A stretch of 43,975 nt of DNA, taken from the NCBI RefSeq assembly GCF_001436505.1, contig NZ_AYYI01000044.1, positions 1 to 43,975 of the forward strand, given 5' to 3'. Position 1 is the stretch's first letter, and each line of letters opens with the position of its first letter. The translations under genes were made by a program, and so were the position numbers. The notes beneath the pieces were generated by a model. It was not told the origin of the DNA. It saw only the letters and a program-made list of their open reading frames with translations, and made no database searches. The stretch is from Loigolactobacillus rennini DSM 20253 (GTDB lineage: Bacteria; Bacillota; Bacilli; Lactobacillales; Lactobacillaceae). Of this stretch, positions 1 to 8,741 are shown one piece after another.

Positions 1-51
1 TCTATACAATTCAGAAATCTTTTATGCATTTACACAAAATATTTTACGCTC

Positions 52-291
52 TCAGTAATCTACTTTAACAAAGTACATATTCGCCGATACGGCAGAACCA
101 GTCAAGGATGTCGTCTGGTTTTGAAAGGGTTGCGTATAAGATTTTAATGGTGCTGCTTGGACTGTGGTTTGCCACCAAAATAATCCTGCCAACATGCCTA
201 AAACGAGAATTAACTTATTGATAACGCTTGGTTTTATACCAACGTGCTTGCTGATGAAAGACTTGTTCACGAATATACCCCACCATTCCAT
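52..291 (-). CDS. possible small secreted or membrane peptide after the glycosyltransferase (start uncertain)
   Basis: This open frame begins inside the end of the glycosyltransferase gene in another frame. Only its last part, from about position 225 down, looks like a protein. That part has a hydrophobic stretch (INKLILVLGMLAGLFWW) ending in a signal-peptidase-like VQA-AP, then a short polar tail rich in Thr, Ser and Gln. The first in-frame ATG of that part is at 195 and would give 47 residues, but it lacks a clear ribosome binding site and a positive N-terminus. The longer ATG at 291 has no binding site either. In related polysaccharide operons a small membrane partner often follows the synthase (PgaD in PNAG synthesis), so such a role is possible by position only. 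I do not recognise the sequence. It could also be non-coding or a fragment. Confidence 0.3.
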   Translation of the reverse strand: MEWWGIFVNKSFISKHVGIKPSVINKLILVLGMLAGLFWWQTTVQAAPLKSYTQPFQNQTTSLTGSAVSANMYFVKVDY

Positions 292-1467
292 AAACCGCCA
301 CTGCTAACCACATTTGACTATATGTAATGTACATTAAAATAATAATCAATAAATTACTGAAACTCATCTCACCTTTTTCAGTAGTGATGGTGATATAAGT
401 ACTAACAATAAACAAAATAATCGCTAATAACCATAACCAGTTGCTAAAACCTTTTAGATCAGAATGCACGTAACCGGCAACGGATAACACGAACACAGTA
501 TCCGACAAGACTAGTGATGTCATCAACAAAAAATAAATCGACAAAAAGTACAACAAATCAAAGCGAATCGGCCGACCTACTTTTTTAAACAACAACTTTG
601 TGTTTTTCAAAATGACATAAATATTGCCCTTAACCCAGCGTGTGCGCTGATGAAACCAGACTCCCAATGTTTGAGGCTCCTGTTCCCAAGTGACCGCTTT
701 AGGCTGAAATTTAATCCGATAACCACGCATGTAAACTCGAAAGCTAATTTCGGTATCTTCAGCTAACGCTTTTACATCCCAACCACCAACTTTTTCAAGC
801 AAAGAGCGACGAATCACATAATTTGTTCCGGGAATTGTACACAAATGAAATAATTTTTGCCGCCCAGCTTGTGCCATCCACTGAAAGGAAGTGTTTCGAT
901 ATTGATGAACCGGGTCAACAGCGTGGCATTTTTGTTTCGCGTCCGGAATTTGCCAATTACAGCGCCTAATTGCGGATCTGCCATCAATTCACCTACCAAA
1001 ACCCGTAAAGCAGGTTTTTCTGGTGTATTATCCGCATCATAAATCGAAATAATATCCCCTTTAGCATGCGTCAATCCAATGTTTAACGCATTAGATTTAC
1101 CCTTACCACCATTAGTTTTATCTGTGTTAACCACTTTTAAATGCCGGTTAGGGTGTTTAGCCTGTAACTGCGCCAGCAATTCTGCTGAATTATCATCTGA
1201 GTTATCGTTGATCACAATGATTTCATAATGATCGTGGGGATAATCAAACCTTAACAAGGCTTCCACTGTTTTAACGATAACCACACCTTCATTATGCGCA
1301 GGTACCATAATCGACACAAATGGCACCTTTTTTGGTAACGGACGGGGTAAGCGGTCTACTTGTTGTAAGTAACCGATATACCCGGCGATAACCAAAATAA
1401 CATTCACCACTAAAATTAACCAGATTGCAATAATTGAAATGAATAATGCAAGATCTAACACTCCCAT
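215..1467 (-). pseudogene. family-2 processive glycosyltransferase (BcsA/PgaC type), frameshifted
   Basis: Two overlapping frames together make one membrane GT2 polysaccharide synthase of about 417 residues. The start is ATG 1467 behind GAGGAGGT. The first part (1467 to about 888) has an N-terminal membrane helix, the nucleotide-sugar site (VSIMVPAHNE) and YDADNTPE. The second part (about 888 to 215) has EDTEISF, the processive motif QRTRW, and C-terminal membrane helices. Frame 1 reads NIETL then diverges. Frame 2 read upstream gives SFQWMAQAGRQ, so one base is missing near 886-891 and a -1 shift would restore the protein. I see no convincing slippery heptamer. It lies 27 bp after the DUF2334-like gene in an operon resembling Listeria pssABC, so it would be the synthase of the exopolysaccharide. 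No PilZ (c-di-GMP) domain is present. Whether the break is a real mutation or a sequencing error cannot be told from this sequence. Confidence 0.85.
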
Positions 1468-1494
1468 AACGCACCTCCTCAACACATACTCATT

Positions 1495-3063
1495 TTATTT
1501 ACGGCGAAACATATTACGGTATACACGTCGGCCAATGAAAAAGAAGACCACTAATATGACCAGCACAATAATAATAAAAACGATTAATACCTGACTTTGA
1601 AAGTCAAAGAAACCATTCATTGCTGCTTTATAAGGCTTGGGTTGTGACTGTTTCTTTTGCTCAACTTGCATAGCAGGAATTACAATTTGCTGATTATTTA
1701 CAAAATAAGAACCACTTTGATAGCGAAAGGCTTGGTTACCAATCTGCAAATTAGTTTTAAAATTAGCCGTTGCTGGATTATACCAATTCCAACGTGTCCG
1801 CTTAATTTGTCGCTTTAAACTGGCCACTCCCTTTTTTGTACTAGGTAAGCTAATTGTTACCGCTGTAGGAACATTAAATTGTAGCTCAGATTGTTGTGTC
1901 AAATCCGTCCCACTTTTTACTGTTGCTAAAGACCGCGCCGGCAGTGCGTAATAAGCACGGTGGTAAACACCACCAGTATTGCTTTGCCGCGCATAGACTT
2001 TGGCTTTTGCTTTAGGATTGGCCAATAACAGTACATAATCACTAAAATCTAGTGCCCGAGCACGGTACACATCATCTTGATTCCAATAATTCACCGTGCT
2101 AATCCCCACTGGAATCACCTGATGACGCGTTAAATCCGTTAATTGGCGGTACATAACTTTGCCTAATTTAGGCCCTGTTTTTTTAGTCGTATCGTAAATT
2201 TCTGGTGTTTGCAAAAAAATAATGCCATTGCGGTTTTCAATTTTTTGTAATGCCCGCATATAGCGATTAAAGGCTGGCATATCTGTGTTCACTTGAATAC
2301 TAGTCGCACTTACCGCAAAAGGAATTCCTTGCTGATATAAAAATTGACTCACTTGATTCAGATACTTTAACTTGCTTACAGGTGTCACATGTGTCAATGT
2401 CAGCAATGGTGCCTGCTGGCCAGCTTGTTCACCAAACAATTCGCTGATTAACTGACTAGCCGCCAAAAAGCTTAATCCTTTGCGTTGATAAAAAGGCAAA
2501 AAACCGTTGTGACCATTTAAAACACCATAAGGGTACTGAGACTGCTGCGTTGGTATCTGGGTTTTTAACGTTCCAATAGCTCGCCCTTGATTTTTTTGTG
2601 TGACTACTTGTATGGAATCGCTAAAGGGTAATAACTGCTGGTGCCGGTTAGCCGTTAAATAAAATTGCTGGTGGTGGACCGTTTTAACCTGCACATCTAA
2701 AGCCTGTTGCTCATCTGCAACTAATTGCGGACCAATATGTAATTTAACACCAGCAAATTGTTGCCGGTCTTTCACAAAATGATGACTGGAAAATTTCATC
2801 TGCGGCCAATTAATCATGGTGATGACACCTTGAAAATCATAACGAGCTAAGTCACCTTTATGGTACTGATCAATCGCAATGGTATGCACTTCAAGATTTA
2901 AACTGGTCAATAAACGCTGAACTGAATCAACTTTCCGTTCTGCCTGTTCATTAATATTTTGACTATCGTAGGCTAAAAGTACTTTAGGCGTTACCGCTGC
3001 TTGCGCTGGCACTACCCATAACAACCCTAATATTAAAAGTAATCCGATCAAAAATCGACGCAA
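1495..3063 (-). CDS. membrane-anchored DUF2334-like exopolysaccharide protein (PssB-like)
   Basis: A 522-residue exported protein with a signal peptide (residues 1-22, ending VPAQAA) and a C-terminal membrane helix (about 493-515, FIIIVLVILVVFFFIG) followed by a basic tail RRVYRNMFRRK, so the body lies outside the cell. The large domain resembles DUF2334 proteins, relatives of polysaccharide deacetylases, encoded in Listeria Pss-type operons. Candidate active-site pieces are AYDSQN near the N-terminus and THVTPVSKL in the middle. I have not established that the metal-binding residues of true deacetylases are all present. The start is TTG 3063, about 5 bp after GGAAGTGA. It sits between the polytopic membrane gene and the glycosyltransferase. 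Its role is inferred as modification or export of the polymer. Confidence 0.6.
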   Translation of the reverse strand: MRRFLIGLLLILGLLWVVPAQAAVTPKVLLAYDSQNINEQAERKVDSVQRLLTSLNLEVHTIAIDQYHKGDLARYDFQGVITMINWPQMKFSSHHFVKDRQQFAGVKLHIGPQLVADEQQALDVQVKTVHHQQFYLTANRHQQLLPFSDSIQVVTQKNQGRAIGTLKTQIPTQQSQYPYGVLNGHNGFLPFYQRKGLSFLAASQLISELFGEQAGQQAPLLTLTHVTPVSKLKYLNQVSQFLYQQGIPFAVSATSIQVNTDMPAFNRYMRALQKIENRNGIIFLQTPEIYDTTKKTGPKLGKVMYRQLTDLTRHQVIPVGISTVNYWNQDDVYRARALDFSDYVLLLANPKAKAKVYARQSNTGGVYHRAYYALPARSLATVKSGTDLTQQSELQFNVPTAVTISLPSTKKGVASLKRQIKRTRWNWYNPATANFKTNLQIGNQAFRYQSGSYFVNNQQIVIPAMQVEQKKQSQPKPYKAAMNGFFDFQSQVLIVFIIIVLVILVVFFFIGRRVYRNMFRRK

Positions 3064-3099
3064 ATTCTCACTTCCACTTCAGCGTGCTTTCCCAGTTTG

Positions 3100-4587
3100 T
3101 TAAGAAGACACAATCGGCTGCCACAAACGATGATTGGCAATATCACTACCCAATAATAATAACAGCAAATCACTTGTAATAGCGACCATAAATACATGCT
3201 TGGCCAGATCGGCATCACCATCACCAACAATTGCAACCACCATCACACCTAAAATAATTGTGGTGGCGGCTACTACAAAACTAAAACGCATGATCATCTC
3301 TGGCTGGTGTTCTTTAAAACCTTGATAGGCACTAAACGCATAAACTAAAATCAAAGTAAAAGTGTAAAGAACATAAAACGCAAATTTACGCGGGAAAAAA
3401 GCGCCCATCATAGTACTGTACAAAGTGAAATAATGCGTTTGTGCGCCTTTAGGCTGACCAGATGCCGCAACATAATCGCCTACTGCTTTAACTTGAGTTA
3501 ACTGACCATCTTTAGCAACCAGATTTAACATTGTACTAAATTCATCTGGATGACGTAAATAATGCTTTAATACCCAGGTGAAATTATAGCGCTGAATTAA
3601 ATTCTTTTGCATGTAAGCGGAACGCGTCGATAGTGGCATATAATTTTGATAATAAGTTGTGCCTTTCAGCAACGCAAACTGGCGGTCAATACCGCCTTCA
3701 CTTAACGCTTTTTCAGGATTTTTAGATTTTAACAAAACACCGCGAGTCATAGTTTGATAACCATTGATATCATTAAAATCCTTGGTAATCAGCATGTAAG
3801 TTGCCACACCAGATCCTAACACCAACAACGTTGCTAAATAAATGAATAAACGGTTATGCCGTTTTTGGACTAGCGCGAGCAACGCCAGTGACATAATGGC
3901 GAAACTTAATGCTAAAGGTGCATTTTGCTGTTTTACTGTGATCAATAAAATAACACTGACGAAAAAAGTCAACATTAAGGGCCACCTGCGGCGATAACGT
4001 CCACGTGCAAGTAATAGAAATGCAGAGAATGCATAAAGCATTCCCAACAACATCACTGGCTCTGCAAATAAGGAATTAAAATATAAAGTCAGAGATGAAT
4101 CCGCAAAAACAAAAACTACGGCCAAAGCAACTAAATAATTTTGGGACCGTTTAGCCGGAAAAGTTAACGCCTCAGTTAATAAATAAAGCGCACCTAAGTA
4201 AAACAAATAATAAACTAACCCAAGAAAACGGATGTCGAAAATAGTCCGACTATAAAACAACTTATTCAAACCAATGGCCAACTGCACAAACAACGGTTGC
4301 GAGGAGAACAGCGTGGCTTGATGTTCGTTAAAATAACGCATAATCCCGTAAGTTTGCACCACATAAGCATTATGGTTATAAGCTTGACCTAAACGATGGT
4401 ACAACCCATTACTGTACATGACCCGATAAAAATCACCATTATCAGCATAACCGTGAATTGGGGGCACAAATAACAACCAGCCAATAATTAACGCCGCTAA
4501 AATCACGGCGAACTGTGCTGGTGAAATGTGACGAGCAAACCAAGAATAGCCCAGTTTTAATTTACTTTTAAACTGCTGAATTACCAT
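3100..4587 (-). CDS. polytopic membrane protein of the exopolysaccharide operon (PssA/WsfD-like)
   Basis: A 495-residue integral membrane protein with roughly ten or more hydrophobic helices, beginning with FAVILAALIIGWLLFVPP after a basic N-terminus. Just after the first helix is HGYADNGDFYRVMYSNGLYH, an outside loop with acidic residues of the kind used by GT-C membrane glycosyltransferases. The gene order (this gene, DUF2334-like gene, GT2) matches the Listeria pssA-pssB-pssC order, where the first gene encodes a large membrane protein annotated as a glycan hexose transferase. The start ATG 4587 follows GAGGAG closely. A role in adding or moving sugars on the outer face is inference; the family assignment rests on topology and context. 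Confidence 0.6.
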   Translation of the reverse strand: MVIQQFKSKLKLGYSWFARHISPAQFAVILAALIIGWLLFVPPIHGYADNGDFYRVMYSNGLYHRLGQAYNHNAYVVQTYGIMRYFNEHQATLFSSQPLFVQLAIGLNKLFYSRTIFDIRFLGLVYYLFYLGALYLLTEALTFPAKRSQNYLVALAVVFVFADSSLTLYFNSLFAEPVMLLGMLYAFSAFLLLARGRYRRRWPLMLTFFVSVILLITVKQQNAPLALSFAIMSLALLALVQKRHNRLFIYLATLLVLGSGVATYMLITKDFNDINGYQTMTRGVLLKSKNPEKALSEGGIDRQFALLKGTTYYQNYMPLSTRSAYMQKNLIQRYNFTWVLKHYLRHPDEFSTMLNLVAKDGQLTQVKAVGDYVAASGQPKGAQTHYFTLYSTMMGAFFPRKFAFYVLYTFTLILVYAFSAYQGFKEHQPEMIMRFSFVVAATTIILGVMVVAIVGDGDADLAKHVFMVAITSDLLLLLLGSDIANHRLWQPIVSS

Positions 4588-4622
4588 CTTGTCTCCTCAC
4601 CTATAAACCCATTACCGTTAAA

Positions 4623-5723
4623 TTAATATGATGATTGAGCTAAATCATAAGCCACTAATGCGGTTAAATTATCAAACGAATACGCCTGCTTAGTCGCCGC
4701 ATCACCTAAACCACCAAAGAGCGGGGAAGACTTGGACGTCACCTGAAAAGTTGCCACGTGTTGTAGTGCTGAACGATAAAGCTTAGCGTTGCCGGTGGTT
4801 TTACCGATCATCGCTGCCAACGCATACCCACCAGCAGATTGATCCGTCGTCAATGCTTGCCCATTTTGATCATAACGATTATATAACTTACCTGCACTTA
4901 CTTGCTGCTGCACCCAATTTTCACTGGCTGCAGGTAGTTGTTTCACCTGCGCTAAATGTAGCATGGTCAGCAATGATTCCACAACATTCAGTTTCTTACT
5001 GGCAACATACCGCTTTTTAGCATAGCTAAATCGCGTTTTATAAAGTGGTACTTGTGCGCCCAGGTAGCCCTTTTTAACCAGTCGCAATTGCTGTTTGAAC
5101 TGTCGGTTTCCTTTGCGTCCACGTGCAAAATGCTGTAATGTCTCTAAATCCAAGTAACACAAGGTAATTGTCTTTGCGTGCTGGCCAGTTTTGCCATCGG
5201 CATAATCATATAAGCGACCGTCTACTAAACTATTTCGTTTAAGGCCGCGATATAAAGCATTGGCTGTTTTTTTATACCGTTTACTGTGGAATTTCTGATT
5301 ATATAGCAATAAACTATTAATAATCCGCAAGTCATCGACACTGGCATTGACTGGTGAACGTTTTTTTGTTTTAGGATCGTAGCGGTAGCTAAATTGATGA
5401 TGGGCATAAAACGTCTTTTTAGTTTGCTGGTAAAAGCGCCGGAATTTCTTCTTTTTCCCGGTCAATGCAAGATGCTGCAAATAAAGTCCTGCAGATTCAC
5501 TCAACATTTCATGGCCACTAGCTGTGTCTGCACGCTGATCAGTTTCTAAGTAATTGGTATAGATGCCCTTTTTTGCCACTAAACGCTGTTTAACAAAGTG
5601 CTGCAGCTGCTGTTGCTGTTTCACTTGATTGCCAGTTAATTTTGCTGCCCTTACTGTTGGGCCTGGCAGTACCAAAGTGAAACTAAATAAAATGGTTAAA
5701 AGTAACCCAATTCTTTTAAACAT
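4623..5723 (-). CDS. secreted glycoside hydrolase family 8-like glycanase (PssZ/BcsZ-like)
   Basis: A protein of about 366 residues with a signal peptide (FKRIGLLLTILFSFTLVL, cleaved near VRAA). The mature part looks like a GH8 (alpha/alpha)6 enzyme: HEMLSESAGLYL around residues 71-82 carries the Glu expected as general acid, and NASVDDLRI around 126-134 carries Asp residues where GH8 enzymes hold a catalytic Asp. GH8 hydrolases commonly accompany exopolysaccharide synthases, such as BcsZ with cellulose and PssZ with the Listeria polymer, and trim the product. The start is ATG 5723, 8 bp after AGGG; an overlapping GTG at 5726 is an alternative. The protein is very basic (many Lys/Arg). It is the second gene of the operon after the epimerase. 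Substrate unknown. Confidence 0.65.
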   Translation of the reverse strand: MFKRIGLLLTILFSFTLVLPGPTVRAAKLTGNQVKQQQQLQHFVKQRLVAKKGIYTNYLETDQRADTASGHEMLSESAGLYLQHLALTGKKKKFRRFYQQTKKTFYAHHQFSYRYDPKTKKRSPVNASVDDLRIINSLLLYNQKFHSKRYKKTANALYRGLKRNSLVDGRLYDYADGKTGQHAKTITLCYLDLETLQHFARGRKGNRQFKQQLRLVKKGYLGAQVPLYKTRFSYAKKRYVASKKLNVVESLLTMLHLAQVKQLPAASENWVQQQVSAGKLYNRYDQNGQALTTDQSAGGYALAAMIGKTTGNAKLYRSALQHVATFQVTSKSSPLFGGLGDAATKQAYSFDNLTALVAYDLAQSSY

Positions 5724-5747
5724 CACATCATCCCTTTACTCACTTAC

Positions 5748-6887
5748 TTAAATGCTTCTGCCGGCTGGGTTAGTGCGTTTGAAGTAATAACGCAGCGCCG
5801 CTAAAATCCGTTCTGCCGCTTGTCCGTCACCATAAGGATTTTTAGCCTGTGCCATTTTCTGATAAGCGTCAGTATCATCCAATAACTGCGTCATTGCCGC
5901 TTTGACTGTTGATGCCGTTGTGCCCACTAAACGCAGTGTCCCTGCTGTCACACCTTCAGGTCGTTCAGTAGTGTCACGTAAAACTAACACTGGCTTACCT
6001 AACGAAGGGGCCTCCTCTTGCACACCTCCCGAATCAGTCATCAAAAAATAACACCGAGCAGCTAAATTATGAAAATCAACCACATCTAACGGTGCAATCA
6101 AATGAATGCGCGGCTGATTGCCTAAAATTGCTTGAGCAGCTTCTTGCACCACCGGATTCAAATGAACTGGATAAACTAGTTCAACATCTGGGTGGGCAGC
6201 CACTACTTCTCGCATTGCTTTAAATACACGCTGCATCGGTGCGCCTTGATTCTCATGCCGGTGCATCGTCACTAAAATCATGCGTTGCTGGGGTGCAATT
6301 TTTTGCAAAACTTGGTGGTGATAATCCGGGTCAACGGTTTGTTTTAACGCATCAATTGCCGTATTACCAGTGACAAAAATGGTTTTTTCTGGATGGTTTT
6401 CCTGTAATAAATTGGCTTTGCTCTGCGGTGTGGGCGCAAAATACAAATCACTTAGCACATCCGTTAATTGCCGGTTCATCTCTTCTGGATAAGGTGAATA
6501 TTTTTGCCAAGTGCGCAAACCTGCTTCAACGTGCCCCAATGGTACCTGATGGTAAAAGGCACTGATGCTGGCTGCAAAAGTTGTGGTAGTATCGCCGTGA
6601 ACCAAGATAACATCTGGCTTAGTTGTTGTGATGACTTGATCTAAATGTGTCAATACCCGGGTGGTAATATCACTTAAAGTTTGCCGCTGCTTCATAATGG
6701 CTAGATCATAATCTGGTTTAATCTTAAACACGTTGAGTACTTGATCCAACATTTGGCGGTGCTGCGCTGTGACTACCGTGACCGGCTCAAATTCACTTGA
6801 TTGTTTAGCTAACGCTTTAACCAGTGGTGCCATTTTAATGGCTTCTGGTCGGGTACCAAAAACTAACATGACTTTTAATTTTTTCAT
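5748..6887 (-). CDS. wecB: UDP-N-acetylglucosamine 2-epimerase (non-hydrolysing)
   Basis: This cytoplasmic enzyme interconverts UDP-GlcNAc and UDP-ManNAc, the donor for ManNAc-containing surface polymers. The 379-residue length is normal for WecB/MnaA. Family motifs are clear: FGTRPEAIKMAPL at the N-terminus, VHGDTTTTFAAS, GHVEAGLRT, TMHRHENQG, and the UDP-binding DSGGVQEEAPSLGKPVLVLR in the C-terminal domain. The start ATG 6887 follows AAAGGA. It is the first gene of the operon that continues with the GH8-like glycanase, the membrane protein, the DUF2334-like gene and the GT2 synthase. ManNAc may therefore be a component of that polysaccharide (inference; in Listeria the Pss polymer contains ManNAc). 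Confidence 0.93.
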   Translation of the reverse strand: MKKLKVMLVFGTRPEAIKMAPLVKALAKQSSEFEPVTVVTAQHRQMLDQVLNVFKIKPDYDLAIMKQRQTLSDITTRVLTHLDQVITTTKPDVILVHGDTTTTFAASISAFYHQVPLGHVEAGLRTWQKYSPYPEEMNRQLTDVLSDLYFAPTPQSKANLLQENHPEKTIFVTGNTAIDALKQTVDPDYHHQVLQKIAPQQRMILVTMHRHENQGAPMQRVFKAMREVVAAHPDVELVYPVHLNPVVQEAAQAILGNQPRIHLIAPLDVVDFHNLAARCYFLMTDSGGVQEEAPSLGKPVLVLRDTTERPEGVTAGTLRLVGTTASTVKAAMTQLLDDTDAYQKMAQAKNPYGDGQAAERILAALRYYFKRTNPAGRSI

Positions 6888-6926
6888 CGCTAAAATTCCT
6901 TTTTATAGGTTAGGCATTAATATCTA

Positions 6927-6955
6927 ATTATAACGAAATTAACCTGAAATGCCAG
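6927..6955 (-). promoter_or_regulatory. candidate promoter of the exopolysaccharide operon
   Basis: On the minus strand CTGGCA (6955-6950), a 17-bp spacer and a perfect TATAAT (6932-6927) lie 40 bp upstream of wecB. The -35 is weak, so an activator may help. Confidence 0.5.
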
Positions 6956-6990
6956 CACCGGATCGCTTTCACCAGAGTAATTCCAACAAC

Positions 6991-7042
6991 ACTTTTAAAA
7001 AAGGTTGCGACGATTCTCTATTGCCGCAGCCTTTTTTGAAAG
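6991..7042. terminator. hairpin terminator between adh and the exopolysaccharide operon
   Basis: AAAAAAGGTTGCG pairs with CGCAGCCTTTTTT (one G-T pair) around a 15-base loop, extended outwards by ACTTT/AAAGT. It lies after the alcohol dehydrogenase stop on the minus strand, before the wecB promoter, and ends the dehydrogenase transcript. Confidence 0.75.
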
Positions 7043-7060
7043 TGTCATCAAGCTAAATGA

Positions 7061-8104
7061 TTAAATAGCACTTACCGTAATTAATGATTTAATCGCCTGA
7101 CGCTGATCCATAGCCTGATAGGCTTCTTCAATGTGATCCAAGTCAAAACGTTGCGTAAAGACTTTGCCCGGATTGATTTTACCACTTAAAACTGCTTCTA
7201 ACAAAACCGCGCGGTCATGAGTGGTTACCGCTGCAATTCCACCACGAAGCCCAATGTTGCGTGAAAAAAGATAATCCGTATCGACTTCAGCATTTTGTGG
7301 TAATCCCACTCGGCCGACGACTGCACCTGCATGGCCAACCCGAATTGCGGTATCAATTGATTGTTTAGAACCCACGCATTCTAAAACAGCATCTGCGCCA
7401 CGTTGATCTGTCAAAGCCATTACCCGTTCAACTGCTGCATCATCACGCTCCGGTACAATATCAGTTGCACCAAATTCGCGGGCTAACTTTTGTCGTTGTT
7501 CATGGCGGCTCATCGCAATAATGCGCTTGGCTCCCAATAAATTAGCGGCAATGACGCCACACAATCCTACAGCACCATCACCCATGACAACTACTGTTGA
7601 CCCAGGCTTCACTTCTGCACTGATAGCTGCATGGTACCCTGTTGCCATCACATCAGCCAAGGTTAATAGTGAGTTTAATTGCGCATCTGAATAGCTTTTC
7701 GGGTCCCCCGGGATTTTAACTAACGCCCAGTTTGCGTTGGTATATCTCAGGTATTCTCCTTGGTACCCGCCATTACTACCAGATTCTTTGTTTAAACAAT
7801 CACCGTCAAAACCAGCTAAGCAAGCTGAACAGTGCCCACAACCATGCGTAAACGGTACGATGACAAAATCACCTGGTTTAACTTGGTCCACTGCCGAACC
7901 TACTGTTTCCACAATGCCAATTGCTTCATGTCCAATTAGTGAGTTTGGTTCACGTTCAGTAATTCCTCGGTACCACCAAAGGTCTGAACCACACACACAA
8001 GCACGTACAATCCGAATAATCGCATCAGTTGGTTTTTGAATCTGTGGCTTAGCCACTTCTCGAACATCAACCTTTCCCGGTTCGATAAAAACAGCTGCTT
8101 TCAA
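7061..8104 (-). CDS. zinc-dependent alcohol dehydrogenase (MDR family)
   Basis: A 347-residue medium-chain NAD(P)-dependent dehydrogenase. The catalytic zinc ligands are visible in ACVCGSDLWW (Cys) and GHEAIG (His-Glu). The structural zinc lobe is CGHCSACLAGFDGDC with four cysteines. The Rossmann fold is marked by VVMGDGAVGLCG. I place the start at TTG 8104, giving MKAAVFIEPGK, because AGGAGA lies 7 bp upstream and the family starts there; an upstream ATG at 8155 would add 17 unrelated residues. It is a single-gene transcript between two hairpins. The substrate cannot be read from sequence. It does not look like GatD, so I do not link it to the sugar operon at 22-30 kb. Confidence 0.88.
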   Translation of the reverse strand: MKAAVFIEPGKVDVREVAKPQIQKPTDAIIRIVRACVCGSDLWWYRGITEREPNSLIGHEAIGIVETVGSAVDQVKPGDFVIVPFTHGCGHCSACLAGFDGDCLNKESGSNGGYQGEYLRYTNANWALVKIPGDPKSYSDAQLNSLLTLADVMATGYHAAISAEVKPGSTVVVMGDGAVGLCGVIAANLLGAKRIIAMSRHEQRQKLAREFGATDIVPERDDAAVERVMALTDQRGADAVLECVGSKQSIDTAIRVGHAGAVVGRVGLPQNAEVDTDYLFSRNIGLRGGIAAVTTHDRAVLLEAVLSGKINPGKVFTQRFDLDHIEEAYQAMDQRQAIKSLITVSAI

Positions 8105-8154
8105 GACATCATCTCCTAAAAAATTTAATGGTCCATCTACCTTTAAGGATATCA

Positions 8155-8170
8155 TTTTAAGTGCTTAAAA
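8155..8170. promoter_or_regulatory. palindrome upstream of the alcohol dehydrogenase, candidate operator
   Basis: TTTTAAG-TG-CTTAAAA is a perfect 7-bp inverted repeat about 50 bp before the TTG start, inside the probable promoter region. The regulator is unknown. Confidence 0.35.
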
Positions 8171-8206
8171 GTTTGCTTTTCTGATTAATTAAAGGTCACT
8201 GCGCAT

Positions 8207-8249
8207 AAAAAAGTGCGGGCCAATTTGTGATTAACAAATCGGCTCGCAC
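8207..8249 (-). terminator. intrinsic terminator of the nitroreductase-marR operon
   Basis: GTGCGGGCCAATTTGT pairs with ACAAATCGGCTCGCAC (two wobble pairs) over 16 bp with a short loop. On the minus strand it is followed by a run of six T, so it ends transcription coming from marR. Confidence 0.85.
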
Positions 8250-8309
8250 GTGATTTAAACTGACTTTACCATTATTTAATCAATTAAAATTTTGCCAAAT
8301 ATGACTTAT

Positions 8310-8741
8310 CTAATTTTTTAATTGTTCAGCACTTTGACTCAGCGCAGTTGCTAATTCCGCACTATATGCCTGGCCAATCACTTTTTCATAGGCTGCATGT
8401 AAAGCACGCCACGCTGCCTCAACTTCAGCCGCCTTTTGAATGCCAGTTTGCGTTAAGTAAACTTTGGCTAAACGACCTTGGCTTTTAACGGTTACTAAAT
8501 TTTGATACTTTAGTCTTTCTACAAAGCGGGCAATTGTTGATGGCGCAGTTGCTAAAGTTTCTGCGATATTTTTTTGTGCTTGCCCATCCTTTTCCCTTAG
8601 TACAAGTAAAATAAAGCCATAGGTAGGGGCCAAACCAACCGATTTAAAAGCTTGTTCAGCGTATTTATTCAACACTCGGTCTAGCTTCTTAACGGAAAAG
8701 AATAAACAGTGATTCAGCTGCGTTTTAATCGACTGCCCCAC
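8310..8741 (-). CDS. MarR family transcriptional regulator
   Basis: About 143 residues with the winged helix-turn-helix of MarR repressors: KNIAETLATAPSTIARFVERLKYQNLV is the recognition-helix region and GRLAKVYLTQTG the wing. Terminal helices would form the dimer. The best start is GTG 8741, 9 bp after AAGGAG. ATG 8750 or 8759 would put that ribosome binding site inside or next to the start codon. The gene overlaps the end of the nitroreductase gene, so the two are translationally coupled and cotranscribed. This suggests the regulator controls the pair, probably through the inverted repeat at 9565-9588. The ligand is unknown. Confidence 0.85.
   Translation of the reverse strand: MGQSIKTQLNHCLFFSVKKLDRVLNKYAEQAFKSVGLAPTYGFILLVLREKDGQAQKNIAETLATAPSTIARFVERLKYQNLVTVKSQGRLAKVYLTQTGIQKAAEVEAAWRALHAAYEKVIGQAYSAELATALSQSAEQLKN

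Noticed and set aside
814-895. Programmed -1 frameshift in the glycosyltransferase
   Set aside because: No slippery heptamer fits the frame, and no downstream pseudoknot is evident; a plain indel is simpler.
7061-8104. Galactitol-1-phosphate dehydrogenase (GatD) for the PTS module
   Set aside because: It is only a general zinc MDR enzyme by sequence, 15 kb away, with its own promoter and terminator.
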